Source of the DNA: Diphasiastrum complanatum
Lineage: Eukaryota; Streptophyta; Lycopodiopsida; Lycopodiales; Lycopodiaceae
Direction of reading: 5' to 3'
Assembly (NCBI GenBank): GCA_029204225.1
Contig: CM055103.1
Span: forward strand, 45,792,611 to 45,856,610
Length of the DNA stretch: 64,000 nucleotides
Shown here one piece after another: positions 26,901 to 33,898 of this stretch. The notes under the pieces were generated by a model. That model worked only from the letters and a program-made list of their open reading frames with translations. It was not told the DNA's origin and made no database searches. The translations under genes were made by a program, and so were the position numbers. The stretch's first letter is position 1. Each line of letters opens with the position of its first letter.

Positions 26901-29831
26901 GTCATGATGAGCACTCACGATATATTGGTGCCGCATTGATTGGCATAGCATTGGTTCAGGGACATCTTTGTTGCAACTTGTTAGTCCCCTCCAATGTCCT
27001 CTTCCTTTGTGGAGGGTGTTGGTTCACCTTACATTGATCTTTTTACAGATATTATCAGATATGCAAAGCGAGGTTACATTTTTCACACTAGGGACTTTAA
27101 TGCCAGGACAGCTTCATGACAAACAAACTTCTATGAACGCACAGACCAGCTTTGCATGTGTGCTCTTGATGGAGATGACATGAGAGTTACTAGGACCTCA
27201 GAGGATATTTTGGGCCCTATTACCACCTATGGTGAGTACCCATTGCCTTTGGGTGAAGCTCATGAGTTGGGCATTTTTAATGGTCTAGCTTGCTGGCCTA
27301 ACTCAGGCAGATATACTTGTCATCCTCACAGTGGTGGACATAGCGTTGCCGATTACCTCATGGGATCATCATCCTCCATATCCCTCATACATGACTTTCA
27401 TATCTCTCCTACCACTCTCTCTAACCATTCCTTCCTTTCCTTCAGTCTTGGCGCTCTCTCTTCACCTCAAAAGTCACCACCCCCATCATTGGTTCGCGCA
27501 CCCAAATACATCTTTGATCACTCTCTTGCTCCAGCCTATCACCGCTCGCTTATCCCATTGCTCCACATCTTCCCACATCACAGCTCGCTAGAAGCACAAG
27601 CTTCCTTCCTTACTACAACAATCCACTCTGCTGCTACAATTGCCTTTCCTTCCAAACCTCGCAATAATAAAAACAAATCCACCAAATCTAGATCAGTACG
27701 CCCCTCCCGGTATGAGGATGTTGTAACACATGCATGCATGCACAACCCCCATCTTTTACGCTCCTCTTGTCGTCTCTATACCCGTTTACTTCTTCATAAA
27801 AAGCGAACCGATGATGATTCAAAAGAGAGACGACTTATTGGGCTTCTCCATAGCTCTTCCACAGGTGCTTTTTGGCATGAGTTCATTCCCCATGCTCCAC
27901 CTCCACTCCTTGATGACTTGCGCATATGGTCTAATTATGCCACCACCGTATATACTATTCATACTGACACACCTATTTCCATCTCCTCTAGACCTTACCC
28001 CAATGATAGTTCATCAATTGTGGGTCTCAAGGGCCCAAATAATGGTCTGTGGTCCTAACAATTTATCTAAACCACAAATCAACTTCTAAAAATGTGATGG
28101 CTACTTCCAGATAGTGAAAGTCAAATACCAAATTTCATATGGCTGAACAACCCCTAGAAAGGCAGAGTTGCGCAGAGATCTTTCAAGAAAGCATTCTATC
28201 AATAAGAATCCTTGAATCAAAGACATCAATTTTGTGAATTTCCTATAGCCATGAAGCTGAAGACAACAAATTAACCAAGTAAATTTGTGAAAGAAACAAG
28301 TGGGAACCAAGAAGCGTTCCTAACACCAGAGCATTTGATTTATTAAACTAACATATTCAAAGCAGTGAAGTCTCAGTCAAACTTGTAAGGTTCACCTTAG
28401 TACTAAAAGATGAACAAAAAGGGCTATAGAAAGGTTCCTAAAGCTCAACCAGATTATAGAAAGTTGCATAGCTTTAGTTTGCAACTTATTCACAGAGAAC
28501 AGCAAACATTTTGAATGATCATGCAAAACTGGATCTGACACAGTTGGTTTCTTACTTTCTGAAGGACATGATACTTTTCCTGAATTTCCTGTGGTAAACA
28601 TTTGTCAAGAACTGCATTCCCCTTCTTCTTGGCTGTAACAATTTTTTGCTCAGGTTCTACATCTTTTACTGCGTCTGGAAAAGAAAGACTAACTGTTACG
28701 CATATGGATAGATACGATAGATACAGGTTTCAGATTTGCAATCAAACAACAAAACATTATTTTCCTGTGTAAGAAAGTACCAATCAACCAATGAGTATCA
28801 CAGTGACGTAATTGTCAATAAAATGTAAATGCAATCCAAATGTCATATTTTATGATGTAAAGAGAAAGTCAATACTAGAGACATCTCATCCATTCTACTG
28901 TTTGGCATTGTCAATCTTGTTAAATTATGAAAAACAAGACATCAAACAAGTCGTGGAAATCTGTGAGAAACATGACAAGTGTGCATTGTCATTAGAATCA
29001 CTGGATAAACAATATATGGCTTTTCTTATCATTGTGCAATGAGCAAATACTTAGTGTCCAGAGACAACGTGATAAGAAGGAAATTTGCCTACTTGAAAAT
29101 TCTACATCATCTCATGAATGCTTGTGTTGTAGACCTATGGAGACAACAGAAAGTCCTTAAATGCAAAAAAAAATCTCTGGCCTAGCCAATAAGCAACAAT
29201 TCAAACAATAGTATGTCAATCTATACATATTCACCATCAATATATGAACTAAGCCTAGATCAGTTGGCAAGCTTGGCAAAACCTGCTTCATGTCTTTGCA
29301 CGCTCATCCATATTGCCACACAAAAAGTGAACCAAAAAAGGTTGGAATAATTCAATGCTAACCCGTCAGGTATTTTCTTTTGAAAAAACAGTCACGTTCG
29401 TGAAATTCCTTGATGTGATATTAGCGGCAAAGACACTTTGACCATCAACAGGGATATAATATTGAAAGCTCACCCTTTTTACCGACAGCATGTTCGTGAA
29501 ATTCCTTGATGTGATATTAGCGGCAAAGACACTTTGACCATCAACAGGGATATAATATTGAAAGCTCACCCTTTTTACCGACAGCATCAGTAGTAGAAAC
29601 AATGTCCTTCAGTAGAGCAGCAGTTAACCGTTCTGCAAGATCTTTCTTGGTGCCAGAGGCAGACAACCCACGATCACAAAGAGCAGATCTTAGTTCTGTG
29701 ACCACCATTTTTTTGACATCGTCAATCTTTATCTTTTTAGAACTATCAGCATCAGCATTGCGGTCATTTTCTGCTGCCCGCTTTCTAGAAGTCCTTCGAG
29801 GCCTTGGGCTGGCATCTTTAGAATCATCCAT
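1603..29831 (-). CDS. PARP2: PARP2-like poly(ADP-ribose) polymerase, 5' part (exons 1-6)
   Basis: Nuclear DNA-damage-responsive ADP-ribosyltransferase: in this family SAP and WGR domains bind DNA breaks and a helical regulatory domain controls a C-terminal NAD+-using catalytic domain. Six exons splice into one 297-codon frame with no stop. Seen in order: basic N-terminus (about residues 9-36), SAP domain (about 37-71), linker ending YHVLQK (to 127), WGR domain (about 128-236, with [11 protein letters not shown] at 166-176), and the start of the regulatory domain ending KLSKSTILK (to 297). Every junction has GT and AG and agrees in phase. Plant PARP2 proteins usually have two SAP domains and about 640 residues. 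Here one SAP is visible and the regulatory and catalytic remainder would lie left of position 1603. Introns of 0.9, 12.4, 2.8, 4.2 and 7.1 kb are full of retroelements. It could be a working gene running out of the window or a severed half-gene. Family identity is strong; intactness is unknown. Confidence 0.85.
1659..2869. other. Intronic DNA between PARP exons 5 and 6, nothing recognised
   Basis: AT-rich, with stops in all frames every few dozen codons. No retroelement motif was recognised before the Ty3 pol fragment begins at about 2870. Confidence 0.5.
2930..3340 (-). pseudogene. Ty3 integrase, N-terminal and first catalytic part
   Basis: [15 protein letters not shown] (HHCC zinc finger start, about 3270-3330) is followed after frameshifts by [20 protein letters not shown] and PKTQKG, which include the first catalytic Asp. 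In another frame comes [20 protein letters not shown]. The second Asp and the Glu of the DDE triad are absent because the sequence ends. Confidence 0.85.
3567..4287 (-). pseudogene. Ty3 reverse transcriptase with mutated active site
   Basis: [44 protein letters not shown] and [13 protein letters not shown] are clear reverse transcriptase blocks. A frameshift near 3820 splits the domain. The catalytic F-V/L-D-D box reads FIDN (3708-3719), so the second catalytic Asp has become Asn. Beyond it the thumb gives way quickly to integrase: most of RNase H is missing, an internal deletion of several hundred bases relative to the related element at 19-25 kb. Confidence 0.88.
4690..4960 (-). pseudogene. 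Ty3 aspartic protease remnant
   Basis: [20 protein letters not shown] has the DTGS active-site box followed by the usual [14 protein letters not shown] matches the later strand of the fold. It lies between Gag and the reverse transcriptase as expected. Confidence 0.75.
4975..5799 (-). pseudogene. Ty3 Gag remnant with degenerate zinc knuckle
   Basis: The ATG at 5797-5799 starts [12 protein letters not shown], a Pro/Ala-rich N-terminus. After several frame changes, basic sequence leads to [14 protein letters not shown] near 5060-5100. A normal knuckle is CX2CX4HX4C; here the spacing is one short and the last Cys is Phe. It lies directly downstream of the PBS and leader. Confidence 0.72.
6154..6166 (-). 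other. Primer-binding site, initiator tRNA-Met type
   Basis: The minus strand reads TGGTATTAGAGCC, one mismatch from TGGTATCAGAGCC, which pairs with the 3' end of plant initiator tRNA-Met. It is separated from the LTR end (TGTGACA) by two bases. Confidence 0.85.
6169..6655 (-). repeat. 5' LTR of the Ty3 element
   Basis: On the plus strand it runs from TGTCACAAGCC to GGGCTCTAACA, with TGT/ACA termini, 487 bp, abutting the PBS. It is more GC-rich than its surroundings and contains a run of 21 C (6375-6395), which is a G run in RNA sense. No second copy was seen in the window. Confidence 0.78.
6785..7060 (+). pseudogene. LINE reverse transcriptase fragment
   Basis: [19 protein letters not shown] (6785 on) matches the non-LTR RT block around F-x-K-A-F-D-x-(V/I)-P. 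It is followed by [15 protein letters not shown] and, after a frame change, [13 protein letters not shown], the block that normally reads GxxQGxxLSPxLFxxYID. The YADD box is not recognisable. It lies just outside the LTR at 6655. Confidence 0.78.
7061..8690. other. Intronic DNA, nothing recognised
   Basis: AT-rich sequence between the LINE scrap and PARP exon 5. Purine-rich stretches near 7920-8110 read for a while without stops but show no motif I can name. Confidence 0.5.
8726..8852 (-). CDS. PARP2: PARP2-like exon 5: linker and first helix of the regulatory domain
   Basis: This 127-nt exon has acceptor GGTAACAG|GAG and donor GAAATAG|GTAAG. A Lys-rich linker ([20 protein letters not shown]) leads into [16 protein letters not shown], matching the plant PARP2 pattern LICNVSMMxQxMMEIGY. 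It leaves one base (G), which joins GG of exon 6 to give Gly. The acceptor has little pyrimidine tract; a 70-nt repeat, (GA)n on the sense strand, begins 28 nt upstream. Confidence 0.88.
8880..8971 (+). repeat. Compound microsatellite (CT)n then (AC)n beside PARP exon 5
   Basis: TC/CT repeat 8880-8949 (35 units) runs into an AC repeat to about 8971. In PARP sense it is (GT)n-(GA)n ending 27 nt before the exon 5 acceptor. Confidence 0.97.
8972..10489. other. Intronic DNA, possible decayed LTR
   Basis: Mostly unrecognised. GGTATAAATACAC at about 9832-9844, with a short CT-rich stretch 40 nt later, resembles the core promoter of the LTRs elsewhere in this window. An 8-bp inverted repeat ATGGACAT/ATGTCCAT lies near 9433. 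No LTR termini or PBS were found. Confidence 0.3.
10490..10700 (+). pseudogene. Possible Copia integrase C-terminal vestige
   Basis: In one frame [20 protein letters not shown] resembles the Copia block K-x-D-x-K-(A/S)-x-K-x-I/V-F-V/L-G-Y-S that follows the integrase core. Nothing else of a Copia element is recognisable around it, so this rests on one motif. Confidence 0.35.
11360..11830 (+). pseudogene. LINE reverse transcriptase fragment
   Basis: Across three frames: [49 protein letters not shown] and [14 protein letters not shown], in the order of a non-LTR reverse transcriptase. The YADD tyrosine codon is a TGA stop (11773-11775). Frame changes show it is dead. It lies in the intron between PARP exons 4 and 5. 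Confidence 0.82.
11831..13085. other. Intronic DNA, nothing recognised
   Basis: AT-rich. The reading frame at 12511-12906 on the minus strand has no motif or splice-site support. Confidence 0.5.
13086..13330 (-). CDS. PARP2: PARP2-like exon 4: core of WGR domain
   Basis: This 245-nt exon has acceptor CATGTAG|AAT and donor TCAAAG|GTTTG. It carries the diagnostic [18 protein letters not shown], then [13 protein letters not shown] and [12 protein letters not shown], the complete second half of a WGR domain. No frame break. The TGG-GGT-CGA (WGR) codons are intact. Exit phase is 0. Confidence 0.95.
14110..14702 (+). repeat. Probable decayed LTR ending in a primer-binding site
   Basis: At 14690-14702 the sequence CGGTATTAGAGCAG differs from the initiator tRNA-Met PBS TGGTATCAGAGCAG at two places. 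Upstream is GC-richer DNA with several ACACGTGTC/CACATGTC motifs (14350-14465) and AATAAAG at 14623, as expected for U3 and a polyadenylation signal. The left boundary is a guess. Confidence 0.45.
14615..15262 (+). repeat. Direct repeat of ~69 bp, copies 579 bp apart
   Basis: 14615-14683 and 15194-15262 share AAATCAATAAAGTGGAT, CTACTTTGGTGTGCTTT and GAGATAGCTTTG with few differences. The first copy immediately precedes the PBS-like site, so these are likely R/U5 pieces of two LTR copies. Confidence 0.8.
15263..18062. other. Intronic DNA flanking PARP exon 3, nothing else recognised
   Basis: Apart from exon 3 (16116-16197) I see no coding or repeat signal. The frame at 16759-17043 (plus) and its antisense shadow have no recognisable motif. 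Confidence 0.5.
16116..16197 (-). CDS. PARP2: PARP2-like exon 3: start of WGR domain
   Basis: This 82-nt exon has acceptor GGCATGCAG|GGT and donor TTCTAG|GTATGT. It encodes 27 residues including [20 protein letters not shown], the strongly conserved start of the plant PARP2 WGR domain. It enters at phase 0 and leaves one base, which joins the first two bases of exon 4 to give Glu. Confidence 0.9.
18063..18300 (-). mobile_element. PBS and inner edge of an LTR (minus-strand element)
   Basis: On the minus strand TGGTATCAAAGCC (18063-18075) is one mismatch from the initiator tRNA-Met PBS. Two bases away, at 18078, the plus strand begins TGTTCTGC, the expected LTR terminus. The other LTR end was not found and no pol is recognisable to the left. 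The right boundary given is arbitrary. Confidence 0.5.
19039..19396 (-). repeat. 3' LTR of the chromovirus (358 bp)
   Basis: Ungapped partner of 25059-25416 with 8 differences. It is bordered by CTACT on the left and the polypurine tract on the right. Confidence 0.97.
19397..19409 (-). other. Polypurine tract
   Basis: The minus strand reads AAGGGGGAGGGAG directly before the TGTTAC terminus of the 3' LTR, the expected plus-strand priming site. Confidence 0.9.
19408..19602 (-). pseudogene. Integrase C-terminal chromodomain
   Basis: [40 protein letters not shown] and FPDFVLEDQ give the three-strand plus helix pattern of chromovirus chromodomains (EYLVKWxxxxxxxxTWE). In this family the domain guides integration to particular chromatin. 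It ends next to the polypurine tract. Confidence 0.9.
19640..20804 (-). pseudogene. Chromovirus integrase
   Basis: It contains the zinc finger ([17 protein letters not shown] with [13 protein letters not shown]), the first Asp in [14 protein letters not shown], the second Asp in [12 protein letters not shown] and the Glu in [19 protein letters not shown], so the DDE triad is complete. The C-terminal module [18 protein letters not shown] is a GPY/F module (here GPS). Breaks occur near 19950 and 19640. Confidence 0.93.
20958..21757 (-). pseudogene. Chromovirus RT thumb and RNase H
   Basis: [20 protein letters not shown] and [13 protein letters not shown] (thumb/connection) are followed by [20 protein letters not shown], the TDAS block with the first RNase H Asp. 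After a break near 21260 come [20 protein letters not shown] and [16 protein letters not shown], the TDHxSL and NxxADALSR blocks. Confidence 0.92.
21772..22373 (-). pseudogene. Chromovirus reverse transcriptase
   Basis: [20 protein letters not shown] opens the domain. After a frameshift near 22150-22190 come [55 protein letters not shown] and [13 protein letters not shown]. The catalytic FLDD box (21808-21819) is intact. The frame breaks again near 21765. Confidence 0.93.
22382..22929 (-). pseudogene. Chromovirus aspartic protease region
   Basis: [20 protein letters not shown] carries the protease loop; the usual D-S/T-G-A reads DDGA, with the presumed catalytic Asp kept. [15 protein letters not shown] and [14 protein letters not shown] are the later conserved strands (cf. 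xxxLGxDWL). It is in the same open frame as the zinc knuckle. Confidence 0.88.
22930..24161 (-). pseudogene. Chromovirus Gag
   Basis: The ATG at 24159-24161 opens 234 codons with an acidic coiled-coil-like region ([20 protein letters not shown]) and the capsid-type block [20 protein letters not shown] to [21 protein letters not shown] frameshift near 23450 separates it from [20 protein letters not shown] second break near 23150 comes before the nucleocapsid knuckle [14 protein letters not shown], a perfect CX2CX4HX4C. Confidence 0.9.
24162..25044 (-). other. Chromovirus leader
   Basis: About 0.9 kb between PBS and Gag. Short open frames on the minus strand have no recognisable motif. It probably holds the packaging and dimerisation signals of the RNA. 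Confidence 0.6.
25045..25057 (-). other. Primer-binding site (initiator tRNA-Met)
   Basis: The minus strand reads TGGTATCAGAGCC, a perfect match to the plant initiator tRNA-Met type PBS, one base from the 5' LTR. Confidence 0.95.
25059..25416 (-). repeat. 5' LTR of the chromovirus (358 bp)
   Basis: TGTAATAG to CTCGTAACA on the plus strand. It aligns without gaps to 19039-19396. Three of the eight differences are places where this copy has CA or TG and the other LTR has CG. Confidence 0.97.
25740..26575 (+). pseudogene. LINE ORF1 remnant
   Basis: Around 26090-26200 one frame reads [20 protein letters not shown], a strong coiled-coil heptad pattern. Further on, [20 protein letters not shown] and [20 protein letters not shown] follow in another frame. 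Together with the endonuclease directly downstream this fits the nucleic-acid-binding ORF1 protein of a plant LINE. Several frame changes; the boundaries are approximate. Confidence 0.5.
26640..28058 (+). pseudogene. LINE ORF2 endonuclease domain, 3'-truncated
   Basis: [14 protein letters not shown] begins an apurinic-type endonuclease. [32 protein letters not shown] (normally GDFNAR) and [20 protein letters not shown] then [12 protein letters not shown] (normally SDHxPL) follow in order, with two frame changes. The 300-codon frame 27156-28058 covers the last part and the linker that usually precedes the reverse transcriptase, but no RT follows. It sits just right of the chromovirus in the same PARP intron. 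Confidence 0.82.
28059..28555. other. Intronic DNA between the LINE and PARP exon 2
   Basis: No motif recognised. The short minus-strand frame 28101-28310 has no family similarity I can see. Confidence 0.5.
28556..28674 (-). CDS. PARP2: PARP2-like exon 2: linker before the WGR domain
   Basis: This 119-nt exon has acceptor TTTTCCAG|ACG and donor CAGAAA|GTAAG. Exon 1 leaves one base (G), which joins AC to give Asp, and the frame stays open. The translation contains [15 protein letters not shown] and ends EKYHVLQK. This matches the conserved plant PARP2 segment of pattern IVTAxKKGxAVLDxxxPxEIxxxYHVLQ. It was found by reading the complement; no ATG-initiated reading frame covers it. The intron that follows is 12.4 kb long and holds a LINE and a full-length chromovirus. 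Confidence 0.88.
29396..29587 (+). repeat. Perfect 96-bp tandem duplication across the exon 1 donor site
   Basis: Two adjacent identical copies, 29396-29491 and 29492-29587. The unit holds the last 18 nt of PARP exon 1, its GTGAGC donor and 78 nt of intron 1. Because 96 is a multiple of three, the minus strand shows a 32-residue repeat, but that frame is not the PARP frame. Confidence 0.95.
29570..29831 (-). CDS. PARP2: PARP2-like exon 1: basic region and SAP domain
   Basis: The ATG at 29829-29831 opens a 262-nt exon (87 codons plus one base). A basic, NLS-like stretch ([10 protein letters not shown], then KKIKI) leads into a SAP helix-extension-helix with the hallmark pattern [20 protein letters not shown]. 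The donor reads AAAAAGG|GTGAGC. The frame is open upstream of this ATG to a TGA about 27 codons earlier, so an upstream exon with a second SAP cannot be excluded, although none was found. Reading through the donor hits TGA after about nine codons. The last 18 nt and the donor are duplicated by the neighbouring 96-bp tandem repeat. Confidence 0.82.
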
Positions 29832-30051
29832 GGTTACAACTTTCTCCGGCAAGACTCCAGAATCTCTTGAGAAGCTTTCAAATACTATTACTTTTTGAAG
29901 TGTATCATGTCACAGCGCCATGATTGTGCTTCTGATTTGTTGAACTAGTATCGAGCACAAGTGATAACATATAAGAAGATTATTCCAAAAGCATAGAATG
30001 CAGCAATTGTTGATTTCCACAAGCTCAAAGATCGATTTCTAGTGTTAATAC

Positions 30052-30302
30052 TGCTGTTGGATTATGCTCGAAAGAAGCAAAAGCAAAACTAAAATTTAAC
30101 GAGATAGCAATCCACGTAGAGTAACCAACATGCTCTGAAAATATTTCTTATTTGATGGGCATCTATCTTAATTCCAGACTGCTATTGCATTATGCTCCAC
30201 AGAAGCAAAACCAAAATGAAACTTAATGAGATAGCAATCCACGAAGAGTATGAGCATGCTCTGAAACATCTTCTTATTCAATGGGCATCTATTTGAATTC
30301 CA
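30052..30302. repeat. Diverged ~125-bp tandem duplication upstream of PARP exon 1
   Basis: 30052-30177 and 30179-30302 align along most of their length. Both contain GAGATAGCAATCCACG and TGGGCATCTAT. It lies 0.2-0.5 kb upstream of the exon 1 ATG and might be promoter, 5' UTR or intron; a function cannot be read from it. Confidence 0.75.
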
Positions 30303-30739
30303 GCAAATCAATTGAACCAGAGATGAGGCTACTGGATGATCCACTCGAAACACGTTACTATGATAGCAGACTTGCAGCTCAGCCACACCTGAATGATCAA
30401 AACCAAATGGCAACGCTCTTAAACACTGTAATTGTGGGCAGAGTCGCAACAAGTATGGCAGTCTGAATGCATAAAATGGCAGAACTATTAGCTTAGCTTC
30501 TCCCCGAAGCTTGGCAATCCTTAGCAGCTGCTGGCTCCCCTCTTTCTCCTTCATTTTCTGGTCAGTCAGCGAGGAAGGAAATGGTCATGCCACACGTTTT
30601 ACTCTGGCAACATGGTAATGCATATTTTACTCGAAGTCTCATAGTTCATATAAATAAACTAATGGCAAGTGCTCCTTCTTCTTCTTCTTTTTCCATTCTA
30701 TTTCTCTCTATTCTTCATCAACAAATTTGTGAACATCTC

Positions 30740-31235
30740 TAAACTATTAAGCAATGGGGAAGGCCCCAGAGCGGGGGCCTTCCGGGTTTTGAGGCGCCAG
30801 GGGGCAGCCCAAGGGCGCCCCAAGGGCGCTTCCAAACCCGTGGGCCTTCCCTCGGTAAAACACTTGCAGGTTTTTTTTTTTATTTTTTTTATTTTTAGAA
30901 AGTTGACTTTCAAAAATAGCAAGTTGGATTTGTGTGATTTTAAAAAATTAGATAGTGTACCTTACAAAAAGTAAGGTGACTCTTAAACTTTCTAAAAATA
31001 ACAAAAGTCCATTACAAATCTGTAAGTATTCATTGCTCTTATAATTTTCAAAAGTAAAAAATTTTGCCATTTAAGGCAACTTTTAAATGAACTGCAGGTT
31101 TTTACATACTCAGGGAATGATCTTTTTAGTGACCTTTGCATTGTGTTCAATTATCGCTCAGATTATGAACATCTCTAAATTGTTAAGTACTCAGGAATGA
31201 TCTTTCTAGTGACCTTTGCACTGTGTTCGATTATC
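30740..31235 (+). repeat. GC-rich hairpin island and 79-bp tandem repeat
   Basis: 30760-30855 is a GC-rich island in AT-rich DNA. It contains AAGGCCCC...GGGGGCCTT and CGGGTTTTGAGGCGCC...GGCGCTTCCAAACCCG, both able to fold as hairpins. Downstream, 31109-31167 and 31188-31246 are near-copies (GTGACCTTTGCA, TTATCGCTC). TGAACATCTCTAAA flanks the segment at about 30731 and 31166. Confidence 0.6.
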
Positions 31236-32339
31236 GCTCGGATTATGGCTTTCTCAAGCGTAAAGGATTGTCTTTTGGGCATATTCGAGTGAGTTGTAAA
31301 CTGTTTTCCAAAAGTCATATGGATTTCCAGATTTCGTACTGTGTCACATTGCTTTCACCAACGATAATCTACTTTATATTTTATTTTATGATCGTTTTCC
31401 ATAAAACAACTCACACACAAAGTTGAAACCACAATATCAAGAGGAGTAAAGTTATTTGCATGATTTGATGCACTTTAAACGTATTAAGTAAAATTCCAAC
31501 AAGATTCTTTACTATGAGAGATGCACATATGAGATAGATGGCATTATAACATAATTTTCATGTGGACAACCCATGAGTAACTGCCACATAGCACATGCAC
31601 ATTCTAAGAGATTTCACTAAACCATTGACACATTTCACTAAACCTCTCTAAACCTTTCATATGAGAGATTCTAATCTAAGCATTTGGCATTAAGACATAA
31701 TTTTCATGTCGAATGCCAATGAGTAATTATCAACCACTAATTGGTTGTTCCCATGAAAGTATTGCCAATACAAAAAATCTTAAAACAAAACACTTGCACT
31801 TGGACATTACATAGGGAAAAGGACCATTTTCATCTCACATTTCCCTTGCTCAAGATAATGACCTTGGGTAGCCACCCTCCCAACAAAAGTCCCTCGAGAC
31901 AAGCCCCTCTCAAATGAAAAGATAAATAAGAGCTTTCATCATACTCTGCATCCTTAAAAAGCATATTAAAAGACAATGCGAATGATAGGGAATTTCCACG
32001 GGTGTGAACCATGGCCCAAAGTCAAAGACCCTTGCAAGTTTAATTGTTTTACCTCAAGATTTGAGCTAACACATCAAGGTTAACGTCCCCTCTCAAGAGT
32101 GTATGAGGCTTTTGGGCCCTTACTATAAGATTTTACAAGATGTGAAGCCTTGTTTGAGGGTACGGGTCCAAAAGCCCCATCAAATCCCCTGTTTCAAAAA
32201 AGGTTTTTATTTAGAAAAAAAAATCATGGCTTACAATCACAACAGAGCATTACACTTCATGAAGTACAATGCCCTATCATTAACAAGGATTGTCTACTAT
32301 ATAATGGTCTTGAAAGTAATGTAGTAAATTTACACGAGA
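31236..32339. other. Unclassified DNA with short internal repeats
   Basis: Two related stretches near 31515-31590 and 31660-31730 share CATAATTTTCATGT and ATGAGTAA. No coding signal before the Copia RT begins at about 32340. Confidence 0.5.
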
Positions 32340-33898
32340 TTTCTATGTGGCATTCAAAAGACCCTTCTCTATCAGTCATGTCGAACTCTAAAAACAACAT
32401 TTGTTTAGAATCCTTGACCAAATTGGTATTGTTGCTGAAAAGCAACGTATCATCCACGTATAAGGTGATGATAATGAAGGATTGCTGCACCGACTTGAAA
32501 TAGACGTTGCAATCAACAGTGCTTGGCTGGAATCCTTGTTCAACGAGGAATGTGTTGATCCTCTGAAACCAAGCTCTGGCAGACTGTTTCAAGTCGTAAA
32601 GTGCTTTATGGACTTTACAGACATGATTTTTCATACCTTCCAAGACGTATCCTTCGGGCTGGATCATGTGGATGTCTTCTTGTATAACTCCATTCAGATA
32701 AGCTGTTTGCATATCAAGTTGATGCACTTTGAGGTTGGCAGTTGCAGCATATGATAGGAGGGCTCGGATCGACCAATGCTTGACTACTGGACTAAAAGTC
32801 TCACTGTAGTCGACATTGGGAATCTGAGTGAATCTTCATGCTACCAGTCTTGCCTTCCTTCGATCAATTGCTCCATTGGCATTGTATTTGACCTTGAAGA
32901 TCCATTTGCAATCAATGATATTGCAGCCAATAGGAGCTTCGACTAGTGACCACGTTTGGTTCTTGATCATAGAGGAATACTCTCTGTCCATAGCTTCTCT
33001 CCAGAGATCATAGTTTGGTTGGCTGAGTGCCTCTTTGACTGTCGTCGGTTCTTGTATTAAGAGACATGCAGACTCAGGAGTATACCTTGTGGGTTGTGTG
33101 CGCACTCGACTTGATCTCCTTGGAGGAATCGACTGATGAACCACTCTTGGGACTTGTTGCTGGGTAGCAGCAACATTTTCGTCTGATTCGCTGTCAAATA
33201 GTGGATCGACAATGGACACGCCTGAGCCAGAAGCTTGGATTATCGTGTCAATGGCATGTGATGTATGTTCTCCTAGAGCAATATCCTTGTCTTTGATGTC
33301 GACGAACTGATCCTCGATAAAGACTATATCTCGGTTGTACAAGACTTGCTGGGTATCGGGATCATACAACTTGTATGTGTTATCAAATGAAGTGTATTCA
33401 ATCAGGATGGTCTTGAGACCTTTGAAGTCCAATTTCTTCCTCGTGTCCTTCGGCATCTGTGCATAGGCAATGCATCCAAACACTCTTAGGTTCTTCACAG
33501 AAGGCTTAGAGCTTGTCCACACCTCATGGGGTGTTTTGCCTTAGAGGGCCTTGGTCGAGTATCTGTTCTGGACGTAAGCTATAATGGAGACAGCTTCGGC
33601 CCAGAATCTCTTGGGCAGCGATGCATGCGCTAGCATACATTTGGCTGATTCAACCAAGGTACAGTTCTTCCTCTCGGCTAAGCCATTCGACTGAGGACTG
33701 TAAGGAGTGATGAATTGCTGCTCAATGTCTTGGCTCTGGCAGTACTCCTTAAACTCAGTAGAGATATACTCTCCACCATTGTCTGACCTTAAGGCCTTGA
33801 TCATCCTTCCAGTCTCCTTTTCTGCATGCTCCTTGAAGATTCTGAAGCAATTGAAAGCTTCTGATTTCTTCTTTGTAAAGTACACCATAGTCCTTCTG
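32340..33898 (-). pseudogene. Ty1/Copia pol fragment: integrase core to reverse transcriptase
   Basis: 33541-33888 gives the integrase core (ALRSDNGGEYISTEFKEYCQ and PYSPQSNGLAERKN, the second D and the E of DDE). 32836-33522 continues with NLRVFGCIAYAQMPKD, the linker, and the RT start (WREAMDREYSSMIKNQTWSL). 32257-32727 holds MQTAYLNGVIQEDIHMIQPE and ITLYVDDTLLFSNN with an intact YVDD. Both ends are abrupt: the first catalytic Asp is missing on the right and the RT stops after EFDMTD on the left. Few internal breaks, so it is relatively young. Confidence 0.93.

Noticed and set aside
28812-29042. 76-codon frame inside PARP intron 1
   Set aside because: Lies on the opposite strand within an intron and has no recognisable family.
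29366-29602. 78-codon minus-strand frame with a 32-residue repeat
   Set aside because: The repeat is produced by the 96-bp DNA duplication. The real PARP frame at this place is another one and ends at the exon 1 donor.
30168-30554. 128-codon minus-strand frame upstream of PARP exon 1 as a possible first exon
   Set aside because: It does not resemble a SAP domain, runs through the diverged tandem duplication, and no splice junction to exon 1 could be supported.
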